A DNA stretch of 64,000 bases from positions 62,001 to 126,000 of the forward strand of contig JASAMV010007806.1 of assembly GCA_030248065.1 (NCBI GenBank). Direction: 5' to 3'. Both the position numbers and the translations under genes were made by a program. Positions 1-10,943 of this stretch are shown piece after piece. How positions within the stretch are numbered: position 1 is the stretch's first letter; every line of letters starts with the position of its first letter. This stretch comes from Rhynchonema sp. JSB1_4 (taxonomy: Eukaryota > Nematoda > Chromadorea > Monhysterida > Xyalidae). The notes beneath the pieces were generated by a model, which was not told the origin of the DNA, did not search any database, and was given only the letters and a program-made list of their open reading frames with translations.

Positions 1-251
1 GTTTTATGTCAGCAGCAGCAGTCAACCAATAACACACTCTGTTTGTGTCGACGACTCTCTGTGACTCTGATGGTACCCGGGCACTCTGTCAATTTCACTC
101 TGAATGTAGAGAGACCAGCATGGTTTGGTTTTGTGACACACATCAACTCAATCAATCAAAACTCACCTGATGGAGCATGTTTTACAAATCGGACTACGGT
201 AACTGGCTCCGAGAAGCAAGCAAATTGCTTTTTTCATTCTGCTGTGAAGTG
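1..251. other. No feature recognised
   Basis: I see no convincing gene or repeat here. The 75-codon frame at 43-270 has no splice or start context and no recognisable composition. This would be downstream of the RGG-protein gene. Confidence 0.4.
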
Positions 252-3200
252 TCAGTCAGCTGGTTGGTAACAAAAGTCTTCCCAAATAAGAATGACTGAT
301 GTTTCACAGATCACAAGCAGAGAGCCACCACCGTAGCCCAATTGTCTGGGTGGAGTTCACGAAACAAAACCGTTCGATGTAACAACAGGTCTGAAAATCA
401 AGCTCAGCAAAAAACGGGTCGGCCAGTTTCAAACTGATTTGGTGTGATCAAACTGTGATCAATCACAATCACTCGGTCCGGTTTTGGTGACGCGACATTT
501 CCAGTGAGTATGCGACGATATACCGACAACCAGTGGTGTCGTTGGGGGGGAAGGGGGGGGGGGTTACCCCCTGGTATCCGGTATCTTGATTTTTTCACGC
601 AGGGGTATCCGGTATCCTGACTTTTTGTTCAAGGGTATCCTACCCTAAAAATTTTCCGAAAACCGTAAAAATCGCCCATTTTAACCTCCAAAATGCTCAA
701 GATCGCTTGCTAGCGCAAGCATAACCCCCAAAATGACCATTTTTGCGCTTTCAACACCGATTTTGCTCGATTTTCCTCTTAAAAAATTGACTTTTTTGAA
801 CAACCCCCCTTGGGTATCCGAGATTTTTATTTTAGGGAGCAACCCCCCTGGTATCCGAGATTTTTGATTTTGGGTATCCATCCGGTATCCGAAAATTTTG
901 GATTTTGGGTATCCGGTATCCTGACTTTTTGATTTCCCAACGACACCACTGCCGACAGCACAAAATGCGACCAGCGAAACAAAAGAAAACACGTTCACAA
1001 GCAAACAACTTTTACGCTGGTCAAAATTAGTGTCATCGGTAGATCTCAGAAATCTCGTCAAAGCAGAAAGTCGCGCGACCAAGACCGGATGCCTGATCGA
1101 TCCAAAACCGGTTGCATCAAAGATCCTGTGTCATTCACTCCACCCAAATGCTCCCGTCAGCGATCTCCCTATCGCAATGTACTGTATCCATTTAACAAAT
1201 GAATAACCAATCTCAAAATCACCCACCCGCGTCGATCGCCTCCATAGCCCCCACCCCCGCCGCGTCTGTCCTCGTATCCGCCGCGTCCCCCGCCGTAACC
1301 GCGGTCATCGCCATACCCGCCACCGCGGTCGCCGCCCCAGCCACCACCGCGACCGCGACCGCCTGCAAGTGGGTGGCAGACGGATTGTTGTAGTGGGGGA
1401 GTGAAACAGTAGGATATTAGTGCCACGCGTATAGCAAAGACGACGAGTTTTCATATTTTATACACACTGAGACTCACTAGTTCGCTCTGACAAAGCTCAC
1501 AGTCAAGCCAAAACAGACAAACATCGCGCTTGAAAAAAACCCAACTGTGTATAACCGCACGGTTTCGCTCAAGCGCGTGGCACTAATATCCCGAATTTGT
1601 TACACATGCACCGAACTGTCAATGACGATCTACGGCTTTCATCAAGAGAACGAACAGAAACTGCGCAACAAGTGGGTAAGATTCGTGGATATTAAAACAA
1701 CGTTCACCATGTTTAGCCCGAACACGCGAAAGAACCCTGAGTTGACAAAAAACAGTTCAGCTAGAAACACGCGAGATGCAGCAGCCAAGTACAGTATCGG
1801 TTGTCGGGTACCGACTCCCAGAATCAATTGATAGTGCAGAAAAACCAATGTGGTTGTTTGTACACGCTTGTAATCCAGATATTGCAACGTTTCCTTACCG
1901 GGCATTCCTCTGCCACCGCCGGGAGGTCCACCACCTCGGCCACCTCAAAATCAGAGAACCACTTTGTATGAGCGCTATTTACACGTTTTTGCTGCAAAGC
2001 TGCATCTGATACTTTTCCACGGGCACTTTTCGAAGTGTGTGGATCTAAACGAACGCCTACCCTCTTTGGAACTGAGCTCAGAGCTGCATTGAAGCAGACT
2101 GTTTCACTATCAAAAGGTCTGGTTGTGATCCAGTGAAACATCACGCACCACGCGGTGGCCCGCCATATCCCCGATCGCCGCCGCCGTAATCGTCATAGCC
2201 ACCTCCTCCTCCGTATCCGCCACCTCCGCCATACCCTCCTCGACCACCCCCGCCTCCGCTGTATCCATTCTGCGGGCCAGGGGGGCCACCGCCACCGCCT
2301 CCGTAGCCGCCGCCCGGACCACCCGGACCGCCGGGACCACCTGGGTGGCAAGAAATCGCATTATGGTTAAACTTATTGGTTAATTGAAAATATATGCGCT
2401 ATTGCACGATCTATTATGATTTTGTCGATCTTTGTTGAGAAGTATCAAAAAGCAAACGAAAGCTAGTGAGCTCAAAGTTGGTGTGGTGGGTGATGCCCCG
2501 ATTACGTCGGATCGGATGCGTGCTGTGTTTGGGGCACGTGACTTTTTGTATTGAGCATAATTTGAGATTCACTCATCCAACCAATTTCGACCAGCGTAGG
2601 AATTGTTCATCTCGGCAGGAGCAAATATAGATTTTCAGACACTTTTTTTCGGACACTTGTTTGCTTGCACCTAAAGATCAGGCGGTTAGGTGCAAACTGC
2701 CGCTAAAATTTTCACATGTTGCACCTAAAGTGCCTAACATTTGTCAATTTGCACCCGCAAATTCTGCCGTTTGGCTGTAAATTACGCCTGGAAAGACTTG
2801 TAATGAAAGACCTCAACAGCAAATGAACAACGTCCACGCTAATTGAAATGAGTGGCATCATTAGGAATTTCAGAATATCCTTTTTTTGGCAAAAAGCTTT
2901 ACATGGACAAGAAAAACCACCAAAATCACGAAGTTATCGGCAGCACCGGCCCAGCCTCATCACAAAGTAAACCCAATTCAATTACTAACCTTGTGGAGGT
3001 CCATATCCTCCGCCACCGCCGTAACCTCCGGCACCGCCTCCCGCTTGGGCGCCGCCTCCTCCGCCCGCTGCGGCTGCCTGTTGAGCGTAGTATGCGGCCC
3101 AAGCCTGGAATAATCGATCGTCAGGGTCTTTTCAAACGCAAGACACTTTGCTACTGCACTGATCCGGAGCAAAATCTGTCAGGATATATGAATACCAAAG

Positions 3201-6200
3201 ATTTTATGAACTAGAACTTATCAGAAAATTGATTATTGTAGCGCGGGTGAGGATAATATAAATGCTGATTTAGATTAGCTGACTGGGTAAAAGCTTAGCG
3301 ACCTTTAACCCATAGCTGTGCAGATATACGTAATATATGTAATTGTGACATATTATTCTGGGATTACATGTATTAAACAAAAATTGACATGTATTATTGC
3401 ATTAAAAAGCCGGCAACGCCCATTTTTTGGCAAAAAAACAAATCCTAACATATATTGTATTATCAGGGTTTATTTTTTCAAAATGGGCTAGTAGCAAGAA
3501 GCTAGTAAAATCACAAATTTAGTAGCTTTTTTGCCGCTGAAAAGCCAATTTACTAGCTTTTTTGGCCAACATACAAAATTTAGTAGCTTTTAGGCTACTA
3601 AATTTGATATACAGTATTTACTGGCTTTTCAAAAATTTAGTAGCTGAAAAGCTACTAAATTTGGTAAAAAAATCCATGTATATTATTCATATAAGCTCCC
3701 GAACAGGCCTGATTTAACCGAACGCCGAAATGAACAATGACATCAAACAAACACATGGGCTGCCAACGCCGATGTTGTCTGCCGAAGTCACACAATTAAA
3801 CCACAAACACAATTCACTATTTTTTTCTCACAAACCAACCTGTTGATAGTCCTGTCCACCCGCTTGTCCAGCCTGCGCGCCGCCTCTTCCACCGCCAGCG
3901 GCCGCTTGTTGCTGATAGTACTGCGCCCACTGTTGTTGATATTGTGCCATTTGCTGAGAAGAAAAGGAAGAATTTGGATATAGTTGCACTCGCACAGTCT
4001 ACCCAGATTATAGTGACACTCTTGATGGTGGATGCCTCTCTATATAAAGTATACATGATATTTTCTCAATGACATTTTTGTACCATATGGTGACAGAAAA
4101 AGCCGGTCCGGAAAATCTCACTGTAAATAAAGTCTGGAGCGTAAAAGTACAAATTTGTTTTATCAAATTCTTCAGATCAGTTAGTTTCGCCCGGTTTCGT
4201 CCCGTTTTAACAGAACTGCGAGGCGCCAGGCCTCGTCAGTGCGAACACCACCGGCCTGTATCCAAAAAACAACCATCCTTTTCCTAAATGTGTAATACCA
4301 CAGGTGCGCACAAAAGTGCAAGTCAGCGTGAGAGGTTTATACTCTTATATTGAGAAAGGTGCTGTAATATTTCTAAACTTTCCAAAAACCGTAATTTCCT
4401 CGACTTCGCCAGAAAAATATCAAACACGCTTCAGTTTTCTCTTTGTTTCAATTTTATGCACAATTTTTCTGTTCCACGCTCGCCTCGTCTCTCTCACCTC
4501 AGGTGTGTAGTTTGCGTACGCTCCTGCCTGACCACCGTAACCTGCAACAATACAAATACAATCAAGCGATTATTCTCAGCACCCAACTTCACACCCCACG
4601 ATTACAGCAGTGTAGTTCCTGGGGGGTGCCCCCTATGGTACACTAATTTCCCCGAAGCCGATCAAGGTACACAAGTACCAGTGTTGTGGCAGGCAAATGT
4701 TTGCAAGGTACCCTTGGGGGTATACTTGCGGGCCGGAAAAAAAACCGTTTTTTTTCACAGAAAAAACGCTTTTATTTTTCCGGAAATTTTTCCAAGTGGC
4801 TACTTTTGAAAAAAACGGTTTTTTTCAAAAATTTCCGAGATATTTTCCAAGGTTGCGAGAGGATGTTGTCAAAACCAATGTAAATCGGTACAAAACAGTT
4901 CAAAATGAGCACTTTTTAATCTCCAAGAGCATTTTTAGCCTGTTTCAGGCCATTTCCCGACGAAATTTTCTCCAAAATAGGCGTTTTTGGACCATGGGTA
5001 TCCTTAAGTACAGGAAAAATATTTGAAAAAAACGGTTTTTTCCGAAAAAAAACGTTTTTTCCAAAACTATATTTTGCGGAAAAATACGCAAGTACACTGG
5101 GGGGATGGATTTTTGGGGTTTTGAGGTCGAAAAATACCCATTTTCGTTCATGAAAACCACAAATTGATAATTGCAAGGTACCCTCCGAGATGGTTGCAAG
5201 GTACGTACCCTTTCCCCTAAGGGGTAGTTGCAAGCAGGGGTTTTTATTTCGAAATCGGCTAGTAGCAATTGCTACTAAAAGGACAATTTTTAGTAGCAAA
5301 TTTTTGAGGCCATTTTTCCATTGTTTTTATTGTTTTTGAGTTTCATTAGTCAGGCAGTTATGCAGTTGGGGGGAGCATGAGGTTATACCCCTACAACTGC
5401 CAGGCAGCTTTCTTGTTCCCAAACCCATATCCCAAACTGGCTAGGAATCAAGTTAAAAAAGTGCTGATCTTAGTACGAAAATGGCCATTTTATGTTCCAA
5501 GACGATCAAATTCGCTCAAATTTTTTCTCACACGTGCACAAGGATAAGTATTTTAAGGCTCATTTTGGCATAATTTCGACCAATGTTCATGTGGTTTTTG
5601 ACTCCTAGACCAACACCCTCAAATCGGGCACCCAGCTAACTTTCTCGCCCCCGCATCATACTTACCTCCCACACATGGGCCTGCCACTACACTGGGGGAG
5701 GACCCAAATTTGGAGAAAAGTCATTTTTTGAGGTCGAAGATTTGACTCATTTTTGCCCCTTTTTGGAAAAAAATCTCAATAAAAAGGGTATTTTAGCGAT
5801 TTTTTGACGACATTGACCTAAAAATCACTAATGTTGTGCCTAAAACGCCTATTTTAGGCCTAAATTTGCCTATTTTAGGGAAAAATTGGGGGAGCAGACG
5901 TACCCGGAGGGGGAACAGTGGGGCAGGCGTACCATGGATGGGGAGGGGGAACAGACGTACCCGAGGGGGACCCCATCCCCCTCCCCAGGAACTACACTGA
6001 TCTATCGTCAACAAGTTTGGGTCCCAATCTATCTATCGTCAACACCCTGTGCAAGGCATGGTAGTGGCAGGGGGGATTGGGGGAGTAACCCCATCAGTAC
6101 TTACCTACCACAAACCCCGAGGGGAGGGTTGGGGGGGGGTTGAGTACTTACCTCTCACAACTCCAAATCATACCTCTCACAAGCAATTTTATACCTTTCA

Positions 6201-7402
6201 AGGCAAAAATCGGTGTTTTTCGACTTTGTCTTCCCAAAAAAGCGCGCGCTCCTTGCGCAAACCCACCCATAATACCTACTTGTAGGCGATTTTCGGCGAA
6301 AATTTGGAAAAAGTACTATTTTTACCTCAATTTTTGGCCAAAATTGTATCACAAAAACGGTGTTTTTTCGTCTTTTTTGGTGACCAAAATCCTCCCACAC
6401 ATGGGCCTGCCTAGGCATGGGCACAACACCGATTTTTAGGCCCACCCAATACCCAATACCTGACCTGGCCTCTCTGACCCAATACTCAATACCCAATACC
6501 AACTGGGCAGACCCACCCAATACCTGACCCAATACCAAAGTTGAAGATTATCTGGGAAAATTTTGACTTTTTGGTGATGATGAAAGTGCTTTTCTATCAT
6601 TTGAGAAGCAAGTTCAGTTGTCTGGTATACACACTCGAAAGAATTTCTGATCAGAAACCATCAATTTGAGGGAAAAACTAGAAAAAATTAGAAAAATTAT
6701 GGGCCATTTTGGAATTGCCTAAATGGAATCGCACCCACCCAATACCCAATACCAAGCGCGCCACGCAATACCCAATACCAATACCAGGTATTGGGTCTGT
6801 ATTGGGTATGGGTATTGGGTATTGTGCCCAGGCCTGCCACTACACTGGTGCAGGGTACCCCTGCTAAGTTCTGAAAAAAGGCCCGACCAGGGTTTATTTT
6901 CTCAAAATGGGCTAGTAGCAAGAAGCTAGTAAAATAAAAAATTTTGTAGCTTTTTTGCCGCTGAAGAGCCATTTTACTAGCTTTTTTGGCCAAAATACAA
7001 AATTTAGTAGCTTTAAGGCTTCTAAATTTGAAAATTTACTAGCTTTTCAAAAAATTTAGTAGCTAAAAAGCTACTAAATTTAGTTAAAAAAATCCATGGG
7101 CCCGATCCTAATCACTGATCCGCAATTGTAGTAGCCGAACGAAGCCGACAGCCCTTAGGGCAGTTGGAGGGGGAGGGCGGGGGGGGCTGTATGTATTACG
7201 GGGGCCGGCCATATAATTGGGCCCTTTAGGCAGAGCATGCCTAAAATTGGAGGTCAGATGAAATATGGTAATCAGAACAAAAAACGGAACGGTATCGGCA
7301 TCGGATCGATTAAACTTACTGCCCGCGCTTTGTGCGCCACCACCAGCCGGAGGACCAGATGCGCTCATTTTGTGTTCGAGTGAGTTATATCGTCCAACAA
7401 AT
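252..7402 (-). CDS. Gly/Tyr-rich RGG-box protein with WAxYYxQQ repeats, 7 exons
   Basis: Exons read on the minus strand are 7402-7320, 4541-4498, 3953-3840, 3104-2990, 2340-2149, 1362-1227 and probably 345-252. All junctions are GT-AG and every phase matches, with no in-frame stop. The first Met is at 7368 ([16 protein letters not shown]), but the exon has an upstream acceptor and an open frame, so coding could begin further out. In order the product shows a short Gly/Ala segment, two tyrosine repeats (QWAQYYQQQ and AWAAYYAQQ), long GGYGG tracts and an RGG/DRGG tail. The WAxYYxQQ repeat resembles the C-terminal tail of FUBP/KHSRP/PSI-type RNA-binding proteins (family knowledge), yet no KH domain is visible anywhere in the window. 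Either it is a KH-less low-complexity protein of about 250 residues, or the KH exons lie elsewhere. The last exon (ending ...LGYGGG...) is the weakest; the alternative is read-through of the RGG exon to a stop at 1169. Introns contain MITEs. A nuclear RNA-associated role is inferred. Confidence 0.6.
531..951. mobile_element. hAT-type MITE, family A, copy 1
   Basis: Terminal inverted repeats CAGTGGTGTCGTTGGG and its complement lie at 531-546 and 936-951. They are flanked by an 8-bp duplication with one mismatch (ccgacaac at 523-530, ccgacagc at 952-959). CAG...CTG ends with 8-bp duplications are typical of the hAT superfamily. The 421-bp body is full of GGTATCC repeats and has no transposase. 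Copy 2 is at 8835-10720. Confidence 0.85.
3464..3678. mobile_element. hAT-type MITE, family F, copy 1
   Basis: The 215-bp element begins CAGGGTTTATTTT and ends AAATCCATG. Its body repeats GCTAGTAG / TTTAGTAGCTTTT in both orientations. The flanks tgtattat (3456-3463) and tatattat (3679-3686) form an 8-bp duplication with one mismatch. It lies in the intron between RGG-protein exons 2990-3104 and 3840-3953. Confidence 0.8.
4608..5999. repeat. Composite MITE-rich intron segment, boundaries unresolved
   Basis: The left end CAGTGTAGTTCCTGG at 4608 matches family B, and the right end CCAGGAACTACACTG finishes at 5999. The 8-bp flanks (gattacag, atctatcg) do not match, so this is not one clean insertion. 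Inside are another S-like end (CAGTGTTGTGGCAGG at 4680), its partner CCTGCCACTACACTG near 5693, GCAAGGTACCCT repeats and a degraded GCTAGTAGC palindrome near 5255-5310. It is probably several overlapping or partly deleted elements. Confidence 0.5.
6057..6847. mobile_element. hAT-type MITE, family S, carrying a family D insertion
   Basis: Ends are CATGGTAGTGGCAGG at 6057 and CCTGCCACTACACTG ending at 6847. Flanks gtgcaagg (6049-6056) and gtgcaggg (6848-6855) differ at one base. A (CCAATACC)-rich family D element sits inside its right terminal repeat. Confidence 0.7.
6412..6836. mobile_element. Family D element made of CCAATACC-type repeats, copy 1
   Basis: The left end is TAGGCATGGGCACAACACC and the right end is GGTATTGTGCCCAGGCC. 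It splits the right terminus of element S. The sequence ggcctgcc precedes it at 6404-6411 and recurs overlapping its right end at about 6831-6838. The right terminus appears to have lost about 6 bp by slippage between AGGCCT repeats. The interior alternates ACCCAATACC and GGTATTGGGT runs. See copy 2 at 9207-10649. Confidence 0.65.
6888..7098. mobile_element. hAT-type MITE, family F, copy 2
   Basis: Same ends and GCTAGTAG body as 3464-3678, 211 bp long. The flanks ggcccgac (6880-6887) and ggcccgat (7099-7106) form an 8-bp duplication with one mismatch. Confidence 0.8.
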
Positions 7403-7797
7403 CTGAAAAGGGGCATTAGAATCTGTGGCACGCACAACCAGAAACAAGACCGCCAACAAATCAGCAAAAGCAAAGCAACAACCAAAAATCCACAAATCTC
7501 ATCAAATCAATATCAAACAGAGGTCGCAATCGGGCCGGCCCGACCTCGGGCCGGGCCGGGCCGCGATTTTGGGCTTTTGGCTCGGGCCGGGCCGGAGATT
7601 TGGAGGGTCGGGCCGGGCCGGGCCGGGCACCCCGGCCCGAAGCTTCTGAAGTGACTTATTTTACTGAAAAAGTAGGGTTTTTTGTCAAAAATACTAAAAT
7701 TTCTGACGGATTCAGCAAGTAAGTGATCACTATTGTCCAGTGGTGTGGCTACCCAGGCGCGCAATCAACCTACTATACCATCAGAAAGGCCTGCAAT

Positions 7798-8182
7798 CAG
7801 TGTAGTTCCTGGGGGGAGGGGGGTCCCCCCCCTAAGGTACACTAACCGCCGCGACCAAGGTACAGTAGTACACTAACCGCCGCGCCAGGTACACTAACCG
7901 CCTCAATTTTTGCCTAAAATCGGCATTTTTAGGCCTAAAATGGGCATTTTTAGGCCTAAAATGGGTGATTTTCAGGTCAATGATGTCAAAAGTCGCCAAA
8001 ATACCCTTTTTATGGAGAATTTTTTCCAAAAAGGGGCAAAAATCGGTCAAGTTTCAACCTCAAAAAGTGACTTTTTCCTGGATTTGGGTCTTCCCCCCTT
8101 CCCCCCAGGGAGGTACACTAACTGCCGCACGGAAAAAAGGGGTAGGTACACTAACCGCCGCGCCGGACCAGGAACTACACTG
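7798..8182. mobile_element. hAT-type MITE, family B, level 3 of nest
   Basis: Terminal repeats CAGTGTAGTTCCTGG and its complement lie at 7798 and 8168-8182. The 8-bp duplication cctgcaat is perfect (7790-7797, 8183-8190). The 385-bp body holds repeats of GGTACACTAACCGCC and of CTAAAATGGG. It is inserted in family C copy 0. Confidence 0.9.
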
Positions 8183-9260
8183 CCTGCAATCAACCTACCT
8201 ACTGTACCGGCCGAGCTAGGGGGGGAACAAAATTTGAAAATGTACTCTAAAACCCTCATTTCGCGCGCAGCGCGCGATTTTTTCGATTATTTGGAGTGAA
8301 AAATATTGATTTTATACGATTTTGAGCCAAAATAGCAACCTACCGTACCAGCCGGGGGGCGGCGACCTACCTACTGTACCTAGGGGGTGACCCCCACCCA
8401 GTGTTGGAGGTGGGGGGGGGGGGGTTTGGGGGGGTAGCCCCCCCAGTACAGTAGGTATCCCCCCTCGCCTAGTACAGTAGGTATCCGCCCCGATGTTTGG
8501 CATGGTACAGTAGGTATCCCCCCGATTTTCACCCCGGTACAGTTAGGTATCCCCCGATTTTGCCTCAAAAGTGCCAATTTTTGACCAAAATGGCCAAAAT
8601 TAGTGTAAAATCAGTGGTTTTTGCCTCAAATTACCCAAAATTCGCGCGCTATGCGCGCAAATACTACGTTTTCACACGATTCCACACATAATAAACACAT
8701 AAAAAATTTTCACCCCAAAACCTAACCCCCCCTAGGTACATAACCCCCCCCAGGCCGTCGGCTCTGGTACAGTAGGTATCCCCCCCTCTCCGAGCCCGGT
8801 ACAGTAGGTATCCCCCCTCCAGAGTACCTCCAACCCGTGGTGTCGTTGGGGGGGGGGAAGGGGGGGTTACCCCCCCCCCTAGTATCCGGTATCTGGTATC
8901 TTGATTTTTTCACCCAGGGGTATCCGGTATCCTGACTTTTTGTCCAGGGGTATCCTACCCTAAAATTTTTCCGAAAACCGTAAAAATCACCCATTTTTAC
9001 CTCTAAAATGCTCAAAATCGCTTGCTGGCGCAAGCATAACCCCCAAAAATGACCGTTTTTGCGCTTCCAACACCAATTTTGCTCAATTTTCGTCTAAAAA
9101 AATTGACCTTTTTTGAACAACCCCCCCCCCTGGGTATCCGAGATTTTTTATTTTGGGAGGCAACCCCCCCTGGTATCCGAGATTTTTCATTTTGGGTATC
9201 CGGTATTATGGGTGGGCACAATACCCAATACCAATACCACCCAATACCAATACCAATACC

Positions 9261-9682
9261 CAGTGGTGTAGCTACCCCGGCGGGGCGGCAACCTACTGTA
9301 CCACCCAAAATGCGGGGCGGCAACCTACCTACTGTACCAGCCGAGCTAGGGGGGGGGGGGCGTACCCCGTGGGGGGGGGTCCTCTGGAAACCGAAATTTT
9401 TTATGTCTAAATACTGAAGAAAATGTGGCCTAAAACACTAATTTCGCGCGCAGCGCGCGATTTTTCGCCTATTTGCAGACAAATATGCTAATTTTATGCA
9501 ATTTTAAGCCAAAAATGAATGTTTTGGGTGAAAAGTTAGGTGGGGCGGCAACCTACCTACTGTACCAGACCAGGGGAGGGGCGACAACCTACCTACTGTA
9601 CCAGGCGAGGGGCGGCAACCTACCTACTGTACCTTGGGGGGGGGACCCCCCCCCACCCCCCCCCCCCCCAGCCACAGCACTG
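9261..9682. mobile_element. hAT-type MITE, family C, copy 1, level 5 of nest
   Basis: CAGTGGTGTAGCTACCCC at 9261 and CAGCCACAGCACTG ending at 9682 form the ends. The 8-bp duplication ccaatacc is perfect (9253-9260, 9683-9690) and is itself one repeat unit of the host element D. The body contains CAACCTACCTACTGTACC repeats and GCGCGCAGCGCGCGA. Confidence 0.9.
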
Positions 9683-9870
9683 CCAATACCAGTGTTTGGT
9701 AATGGTATTGGGTCTAATTCTGGTATTGTGTATTGGTATTGAAGCTGGCCTGGAATCAATAGTATTGGGTGTTGGTATTGGGTTTGCCCAGGTATTGGGT
9801 CAAAACCAATACCCAATACTAATCCAGAAAAACCCAATACCAAACCAATACCAAACCCAATACCTGACAC

Positions 9871-10312
9871 CAGTGCTGTGGCTGGGGGGGGGTGGGGGGG
9901 TGCCCCCCCCAATGGTACCCTACCCGCCCCGGCCTGGTACGCTACCCCCCTACCCGCCCCGCTCTGGTACCCTACCCCCCTACCCGCCCCGCCCTGGTAC
10001 CCTACCCGCCCCGATTTTTACCCTCAAAATGACCATTTTTCGATCAAAAATGCCCAAATTTCGACCGAACACCCTAAAAAGTGCAAAAAATTTCGCGCTG
10101 CGCGCGATATGATATATGTACTTTTTAGTACATAAAAACAGGCAATCTAAAAAACTTGTGTTGTGCCCTACTAGCCCCGAAAAATCTCCCCCCCCTCCCC
10201 ACCAAACCGGATTTCCCCCCCCCCCCAAGATCCCAGGTACACTACCCCCTACCCGCCCCGATTTTTTCCACCTATGTACCCTACCCGCCCCGCAAAAGTA
10301 GCCACAGCACTG
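9871..10312. mobile_element. hAT-type MITE, family C, copy 2, level 5 of nest
   Basis: Ends CAGTGCTGTGGCTGGGG at 9871 and GTAGCCACAGCACTG ending at 10312. Flanks cctgacac (9863-9870) and cctgactc (10313-10320) differ at one base. Internal repeats of CTACCCGCCCCG and a GCGCTGCGCGCGA palindrome show the same architecture as copy 1 with diverged repeat units. Confidence 0.85.
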
Positions 10313-10943
10313 CCTGACTCAAAACCCAATACCAAACCAATACCAAACCCAATACCAGACCAAAAACCCAATACCAAACCAATACTAAGACCAATACCCA
10401 ATACCAATACCAACCCAATACCCAATACTCAATACCAATACCAACCCAATACCAAACCCAATACCAGACACTTCAGTAGTATTGATCTGGTATTGGGTAT
10501 TGGTATTGGTATTGGGTCTCACCCGGTATTGGTATTAGGGTATTGGTATTGGTTCACCAATTGGTATTGGTTTTGGGTATTGGTACAGGGCCGGTATTGG
10601 TATTGGGTATTGGTATTGGGTGTCAAAAGTGGTATTGTGCCCAGGCCTATCCGGTATCCGAAAATTTTGGATTTTGGGTATCCGGTATCCTGACTTTTTG
10701 ATTTCCCAACGACACCACTGCCTCCAACACTGCCCCCATCCACCAGCCACACCATTGGTATTGTCTATCTGGCGACTTTTTCATGGAAAATTTCCGGGCC
10801 GGAGATTTGGGGGTTCGGGCCGGGCCGGGCCGGAGATTTGGGGGTAGGGGCCGGGCGGGGCCGGGGAGGGGGGGCGCCGCGGGCGCCGGGCCGGCCTGCG
10901 AGGGGCAGGAGCAGAGCCGAGCCAGCCGCGACCCCAAACTTCT

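Larger units (their letters stand above)
9207..10649. mobile_element. Family D element of CCAATACC repeats, copy 2, level 4 of nest
   Basis: Imperfect terminal repeats TATGGGTGGGCACAATACC (left) and, read inward from the right, TAGGCCTGGGCACAATACC. The 8-bp duplication tccggtat is perfect (9199-9206, 10650-10657). Comparison with family A copy 1 near 870-900 confirms the uninterrupted target. Apart from two family C insertions, the body is almost entirely CCAATACC / GGTATTGG repeats, arranged mostly as CCAATACC on the left and GGTATTGG on the right. Confidence 0.85.
8835..10720. mobile_element. hAT-type MITE, family A, copy 2, level 3 of nest
   Basis: Left end CCGTGGTGTCGTTGGG at 8835, right end CCCAACGACACCACTG ending at 10720. 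The 8-bp duplication cctccaac is perfect (8827-8834, 10721-10728). The sequence matches copy 1 (531-951) on both sides but is interrupted by the family D element at 9207-10649. Confidence 0.9.
7738..10757. mobile_element. hAT-type MITE, family C, copy 0, level 2 of nest
   Basis: Starts CAGTGGTGTGGCTACCC at 7738 and ends CCAGCCACACCATTG at 10757. Flanks ctattgtc (7730-7737) and gtattgtc (10758-10765) differ at one base. The element is split by family B (7798-8182) and family A copy 2 (8835-10720). Its own sequence carries repeats of CTACTGTACC and a GCGCGCAGCGCGCGA palindrome, also seen in copies 1 and 2. Confidence 0.75.

Noticed and set aside
1227..3953. Calling this gene FUBP, KHSRP or PSI
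   Set aside because: Only the tyrosine-repeat and RGG tail is seen; no KH domain in the window, so no symbol is given.
4608..5999. Single family B element
   Set aside because: Its ends match family B but the 8-bp flanks differ and internal foreign ends are present, so one clean insertion is not supported.
9540..10112. 190-codon proline/tyrosine-rich plus-strand frame
   Set aside because: Lies across nested MITE repeats (family C and D); composition follows from the DNA repeats.
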